NCBI GenBank assembly: GCA_030156945.1
Contig: JASGLT010000012.1
Span: 1-47,607, forward strand
Direction: 5' to 3'
DNA: 47,607 bases
Source of the DNA: Thermococcaceae archaeon
GTDB lineage: Archaea > Methanobacteriota_B > Thermococci > Thermococcales > Thermococcaceae
In this document: in pieces, positions 43,806 through 47,607 of the stretch
How positions within the stretch are numbered: position 1 is the stretch's first letter
How the letters are laid out: each line of letters starts with the position of its first letter
Notes under the pieces: generated by a model
Seen by the model: the letters and a program-made list of their open reading frames with translations, nothing else
Database searches by the model: none
Told to the model about the DNA's origin: nothing
Made by a program: the position numbers and the translations under genes

Positions 43806-44354
43806 TCACACCCCGGGTTCTTCTCCTTGAGTCTTCTCTAGCACGGCGGAATACAGAGTTTCCAGGGACTTTATGCGTTCTTCACACCTCTTTGAAAGCT
43901 TTGAGAAGAGCTCCCTGACTTCGCTGTTAGTTGCTTTTTCTTCCAGATGCCTGTAAACTTCCCTCGCCAGGCTTTCAATTTCAAGGAGGTGATCCAAGAC
44001 CTGCTGAAGATTCCCACGGTACACCATATTCCTCAGGCGTTCCTCGGAGAGCTCTATTTCGAGGGAGGGCATCTCTATCTGGGGAGGCTTCTCCTGGTGA
44101 AACTGCTCTTTAAAAGCCTTAAGCAGTAGCTGGGCCTGGTTAATGCTTTCCTCGTACAGCCACTTTAAGAGTCTTGAGACCCTCTCATCCCATATAACCT
44201 CCTCGCTGAGCTGGGAAAGGGAATTGTACATCTCGGCCTTCCTCGTCTCCTGTACGATCCAGTATGAGAGGAGTTCCTTATAATCAAGGCGAGAGAGCTC
44301 ATCGATGATCTTTCTTAGTTTTTCCCTTTCGTTTGGTCTGTATTGAGGTTCCAC
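43806..44354 (-). CDS. Ferritin-like helical protein
   Basis: A 182-residue all-helical protein. It resembles the rubrerythrin/ferritin-like bundle in spacing of ETRKAEMYNSL, WLYEESINQAQLL, ESLAREVYRHLEE and RCEERIKSLETL. Where iron-binding families have ExxH, it shows EESINQ, so a complete di-iron site may be absent. The GTG at 44354 follows GGTGGGG and is preferred over the longer frame. It is coupled to the AIR synthase-like gene. Confidence 0.7.
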   Translation of the reverse strand: MEPQYRPNEREKLRKIIDELSRLDYKELLSYWIVQETRKAEMYNSLSQLSEEVIWDERVSRLLKWLYEESINQAQLLLKAFKEQFHQEKPPQIEMPSLEIELSEERLRNMVYRGNLQQVLDHLLEIESLAREVYRHLEEKATNSEVRELFSKLSKRCEERIKSLETLYSAVLEKTQGEEPGV

Positions 44355-44441
44355 GATACCCCACCATTTTAGGCTTCGTTTTTGGAGTTTATAGTTTTGT
44401 TGGGAGTGGGCAAGTTGACAAAGCAAGGAAAAATAGAGGGC

Positions 44442-46220
44442 TCAAGCTGAGAGGTAGTAGTACTCACCAATCTCCTTCTGCTCCCTGTCCTTAACCGAGC
44501 CCTCCTTGTTGGCCCTCGGCCTTCCCGTGTCGGGGTCGCGCCTGAAGGTTATCCCGATGTTAGCTAAAAAGTGGTTCATTCCCTCCCTCATGCCCATCGG
44601 CGGGAGGGCCCTTCCGTATTTGCCCGGCTCGCCCTCGAAGACTATGAGGCGGTCGCTGAGGTAGTCCACCATCATGACGTCGTGCTCGACTATCAGCGCT
44701 GTCTTCTCGTTCTTGGCCATGAGCGAGCGTATTGCCTTTGATACTGCCAGCCTCTGCTCGACGTCGAGATGAGCTGAAGGCTCGTCGATGAGGTAAATGT
44801 CGGCATCCCTGATCAGGCAGGCGGTTATGGCTACTCTCTGCAACTCGCCACCGGAGAGCTCGTTGACCTGTCTGTCGTAGAGGTCGGGAATACCGAGCGG
44901 GTTGAGCAGTTCGGTCTTGTAGAAGTTGCTCATGAGCTTCGAGGCGTCTATCTTGCTCAGAAGGTCGAAGACAGTTCCCTCGTAGTCCGTCTTAATGTAC
45001 TGGGGCTTGTAGCTGACGGTTAGCGACCAGTCAACCTCTCCCTCGGTCGGCTTCTCAACACCCGCGAGCATCTTCACGAAGGTCGTCTTCCCGATACCGT
45101 TCGGCCCGACGATGCCAACAACTTCTCCAATGTAGAGCTCTCCTCCCTCGACCTCAAGCCTGAAGGAGCCGTAGTCCTTCACGAGCCTCGGGTACTGGAC
45201 GAGTATCTCGCCCTCCTGGGCCTTTCTCTCACCCGTCTTGGTGAAGGTTATCTCGAAGGGCCTGAAGCGGACGTTTTCATCCCTCAGGTAACCCCTCAGG
45301 AACTCGTTTATACCGTTTCTCGTTGATTTGGGCTGGGAAAAGATACCATAGGCTCCCGGTTTACCGTAGACAACGTGGATGATGTCGCTCATGTAGTCGA
45401 GCAAAGCCAAATCGTGCTCGACTGTGAGAACGTTCTTCCCGCTCTCGGCGAGCCTCCTGATAGTTTTCGCTATCCTGAGTCTCTGCCTTATGTCGAGGTA
45501 GCTTGAGGGCTCATCGAAGAAGTAGAAGTGCGCATCCCTTAGAAGGGCGGCCGCTATGGCAACCCTCTGCAGTTCACCGCCCGATAACTGCTGGATTTCC
45601 CTATCCAGGATGTTCTCAAGCTCAAGCTCCTTGACGACTTCGCCGAACTTTCCGCTCTCGTCGGCCTTCTTGAGCAGGTCCCTAACCTTGCCCTTCACGG
45701 CCTTAGGGATGAGGTCAACGTACTGCGGTTTGACTATTGGTCTTATCTCGCCCTTCTTGAGCTTCTCGAAGTAGTTCTGGAGCTCGTTGCCGCGGAAGGC
45801 CCTAATGACGTTGTCCCAGTTATCGTTGTTTCCGCAGAGGTTCGGGATGAGCTGGCCCGAGAGTATCTTAACAGCGGTAGTCTTACCGGTTCCGTTTGGA
45901 CCGAGGACACCGACGACCATGCCCTCCTTGACTACCGGTAAGCGGTAAAGGACGAAGGCGTTTATTCCGTAGCGGTGGACACAGCCTTCCTCAAGCTCCT
46001 CCGGGAGGTTCACTATCGTTATCGCGCCGAAGGGGCACTTGTGGACGCAGATTCCGCAACCAGTACAGCTCGCCTCCTGGATTATCGGGCGGTAGTTCTC
46101 CTCGTCTATGATTATCGCCTCTCCACCCATTCGGTTGACGGGGCAGACCCTCTCGCAAAGGAAGTGACCGCACTTATCCGGATTGCACTTGTCGTAATCG
46201 ATAACCGCTATCCTCGCCAT
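44442..46220 (-). CDS. abce1: ABCE1 ribosome-recycling ATPase (RLI)
   Basis: A 592-residue ribosome-splitting ABC protein. The N-terminal part has two 4Fe-4S motifs, CNPDKCGHFLCERVCPVNR and CTGCGICVHKCP. Twin ABC domains follow: Walker A GPNGTGKTT and GPNGIGKTT, signatures LSGGELQRVAIAAALL and LSGGELQRVAITACLI, and Walker B FFDEPSSYLD and LIDEPSAHLD. The length matches Pyrococcus ABCE1. GGTGGTGAGG precedes the ATG; a GTG three codons upstream is unlikely. Confidence 0.97.
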   Translation of the reverse strand: MARIAVIDYDKCNPDKCGHFLCERVCPVNRMGGEAIIIDEENYRPIIQEASCTGCGICVHKCPFGAITIVNLPEELEEGCVHRYGINAFVLYRLPVVKEGMVVGVLGPNGTGKTTAVKILSGQLIPNLCGNNDNWDNVIRAFRGNELQNYFEKLKKGEIRPIVKPQYVDLIPKAVKGKVRDLLKKADESGKFGEVVKELELENILDREIQQLSGGELQRVAIAAALLRDAHFYFFDEPSSYLDIRQRLRIAKTIRRLAESGKNVLTVEHDLALLDYMSDIIHVVYGKPGAYGIFSQPKSTRNGINEFLRGYLRDENVRFRPFEITFTKTGERKAQEGEILVQYPRLVKDYGSFRLEVEGGELYIGEVVGIVGPNGIGKTTFVKMLAGVEKPTEGEVDWSLTVSYKPQYIKTDYEGTVFDLLSKIDASKLMSNFYKTELLNPLGIPDLYDRQVNELSGGELQRVAITACLIRDADIYLIDEPSAHLDVEQRLAVSKAIRSLMAKNEKTALIVEHDVMMVDYLSDRLIVFEGEPGKYGRALPPMGMREGMNHFLANIGITFRRDPDTGRPRANKEGSVKDREQKEIGEYYYLSA

Positions 46221-46372
46221 CCTCACCACCGGGCGGGACTGGGAAAAGGTATTTTAAAGGGTTGCGGAGAAACGGTTCCCGTCATAGGACCGGACGCGTA
46301 GATTCATAATTGCCCTGGGGCGTTAACAATCAAGTTTTTATTTGTTTGTGATTTCAACTACCATGAGGCCCA
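46221..46372. other. Divergent promoter region
   Basis: It holds the ABCE1 promoter (minus-strand TTTAAAATACC near 46245-46258) and the helicase promoter (CAAGTTTTTATTTG about 46330-46343 on the plus strand). No other gene, guide RNA or repeat was seen. Confidence 0.45.
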
Positions 46373-47607
46373 ATGTCCCTCTTCGAAGCCCTCAAGCCTT
46401 TAAAGTCAGAGATGGCGAGAGTCCATGTTTTCCCGCCGAGAGACGGTGATTTTGGAGAATTCACGTTCAAAAACCCAGAAATAAACGCCCTCGTGGAGGA
46501 ACTTGGCTTTTCCCTCTACCGCCACCAGGTCGAGGCACTGGAGAAGCTCTATTCTGGCAAAAACATCGTAGTTACAACGCCCACTGCCAGCGGGAAGAGT
46601 GAAATCTTCCGCTTAGCTATCTTCGACTTCTACCTCTCGGATCCGCGGAAGACCTACCTCCTCGTTTACCCCACGCGGGCGCTCATAAACAACCAGCTTG
46701 AGAAGTTCCAGAGGGCGAACCTTGCGTTCTACCGCATAACTGGAAAGCTCGTACCTGCGAGGATTCTTACCGGAGACGTCCCGTGGGAAGAGAGAAGAAG
46801 GCTCCTCCGCGAGAGACCGAGGGTGGTCTTCACCACGCCGGACATGCTCCACTACAACGTACTGAGGAGGCGGAGAGAGTACGAGTGGCTCCTCCGGAAC
46901 CTCAGGTACCTCGTCGTTGATGAGCTCCACGTCTACCGCGGGGTCTTCGGGAGCAACGCGGCGTGGCTCTTCAGGCGTCTGCTCTTTAGGCTTAAGCGCC
47001 TTGGGGCAAGGCCGCAGATAATAGCCCTCTCCGCCACGCTGAGGAACCCAAAGGAGTTCGCGGAGAAGCTCTTTAGAACGGAGTTTGAGCCGATAACCCA
47101 GGCAACCAATCCTTTTCCGCGGAGGTATCTGGTTCTCTTCGAGCCGAAGAAACTCGACGATAAACAGCTCTTGAGGGCAGTAATCGAAAGGCTCGTGAGT
47201 AAGGGAATAAAGACCCTCGTCTTCTTCGACAGCAGGAAGGGCACCGAGAAGGCCTTACGCTTCCTCCTTAGTTCGCCAGCTTTCTCAAAGGTGACGACAT
47301 ACAAGGGCACCCTTCCCAAAAACGTCCGCTGGGATGTCGAGAGGGACTTCAGGGATGGAAAATTGCTCGCTCTCTTAACTACGAACGCCCTCGAGCTCGG
47401 GATAGACATAGGCGACCTTGACGCGGTTATAAACTACGGTATTCCCCCGGACGGGCTGTTCTCCCTCATCCAGCGCTTTGGGAGGGCTGGAAGGAGCGCT
47501 GACAGGGAAGCCCTCAACGGCGTTGTTTTGAGGAAGAACGGGCTTGACTACTACTACCGCGAGCACTTTGACGAGCTCGTCGAGAGGCTTGAGAAGGGCA
47601 TCATCGA
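46373..47607 (+). CDS. YprA/COG1205-type DEAD/H helicase (partial)
   Basis: An open frame of at least 411 codons running off the right edge. N-terminal MSLFEALKPLKSEMARVHVF leads to a Q-motif-like YRHQVEALEKL, Walker A TPTASGKSE, DELH Walker B, LSATLRNP and motif VI RFGRAGRSA. This matches the SF2 helicase group with a large C-terminal extension (YprA/MrfA/Hrq1-like), usually linked to DNA repair. The full C-terminal domain is not seen here. Confidence 0.9.
   Translation, partial: MSLFEALKPLKSEMARVHVFPPRDGDFGEFTFKNPEINALVEELGFSLYRHQVEALEKLYSGKNIVVTTPTASGKSEIFRLAIFDFYLSDPRKTYLLVYPTRALINNQLEKFQRANLAFYRITGKLVPARILTGDVPWEERRRLLRERPRVVFTTPDMLHYNVLRRRREYEWLLRNLRYLVVDELHVYRGVFGSNAAWLFRRLLFRLKRLGARPQIIALSATLRNPKEFAEKLFRTEFEPITQATNPFPRRYLVLFEPKKLDDKQLLRAVIERLVSKGIKTLVFFDSRKGTEKALRFLLSSPAFSKVTTYKGTLPKNVRWDVERDFRDGKLLALLTTNALELGIDIGDLDAVINYGIPPDGLFSLIQRFGRAGRSADREALNGVVLRKNGLDYYYREHFDELVERLEKGII

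Noticed and set aside
1-47607. CRISPR arrays, insertion sequences and integrase-type attachment sites.
   Set aside because: No regularly spaced repeats of the known Thermococcales CRISPR type, no transposase or integrase motifs, and the single tRNA gene has no flanking repeat of its 3' end.

Overview
This window reads as chromosomal DNA from a hyperthermophilic euryarchaeon of the Thermococcales, most likely Thermococcus. The evidence is the archaeal ribosomal genes (S28e, L7Ae, L37e, S10), EF-1alpha, an Sm-like protein, ABCE1, a tungsten-dependent formaldehyde:ferredoxin oxidoreductase, phosphorylating archaeal-type GAPDH, the wybutosine enzyme Taw2, many GGTGAT-type ribosome binding sites and TTTAAA/TTTATA boxes about 25 bp before predicted starts. 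Species is not assigned. No integrase, insertion sequence or CRISPR array was seen.

Layout. 1-1450: end of a ribosomal operon (S28e, L7Ae), a VapBC-like pair and a candidate C/D box RNA. 1474-7465: zinc-ribbon protein, a COG1373-type ATPase with repeated operator-like sites, a PAPS-reductase/ferredoxin fusion, an M42 peptidase and an AEC transporter. 7506-16008: a membrane-associated block with a giant MMPL/RND protein diverging from an ArsR-like regulator, a membrane protein, a 30-codon overlapping gene, two repeat-rich paralogues of the DUF4097 (toastrack-like) type and an MFS transporter. 16009-22328: cobalamin adenosyltransferase, an eIF2B-like protein, GAPDH, two decayed genes, an amino acid permease, DUF167, DUF402 and a TauE gene broken by an in-frame TGA. 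22462-30247: glycyl-tRNA synthetase, Sm-like protein, L37e, MATE pump, a second VapBC pair, a ferritin-VIT1 fusion, EF-1alpha, S10 and tRNA-Ser(GGA). 30584-37567: MoaD-like protein, formaldehyde oxidoreductase, Taw2, a small hypothetical protein, a well-formed C/D box guide RNA with its own promoter, a solo Cas4-like nuclease, a second COG1373-type ATPase, an MBL hydrolase and a small histone-fold protein. 37806-47607: 2,3-diphosphoglycerate / cyclic-2,3-diphosphoglycerate enzymes, a double-domain phosphoesterase, CBS protein, class II amidotransferase, HypE-like protein, ferritin-like protein, ABCE1 and a partial YprA-type helicase.

The most interesting parts are the ArsR/membrane/toastrack-like operon with its microprotein, which resembles the parts list of envelope-stress systems; the pair of ATPase genes that each have direct repeats exactly 34 bp apart upstream; the guide RNA at 34309-34366; a structured GC-rich element before EF-1alpha; and an inverted repeat before GAPDH resembling the Thermococcales glycolytic-regulator site. 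All functions are from reading sequence and family knowledge; no database search was run.
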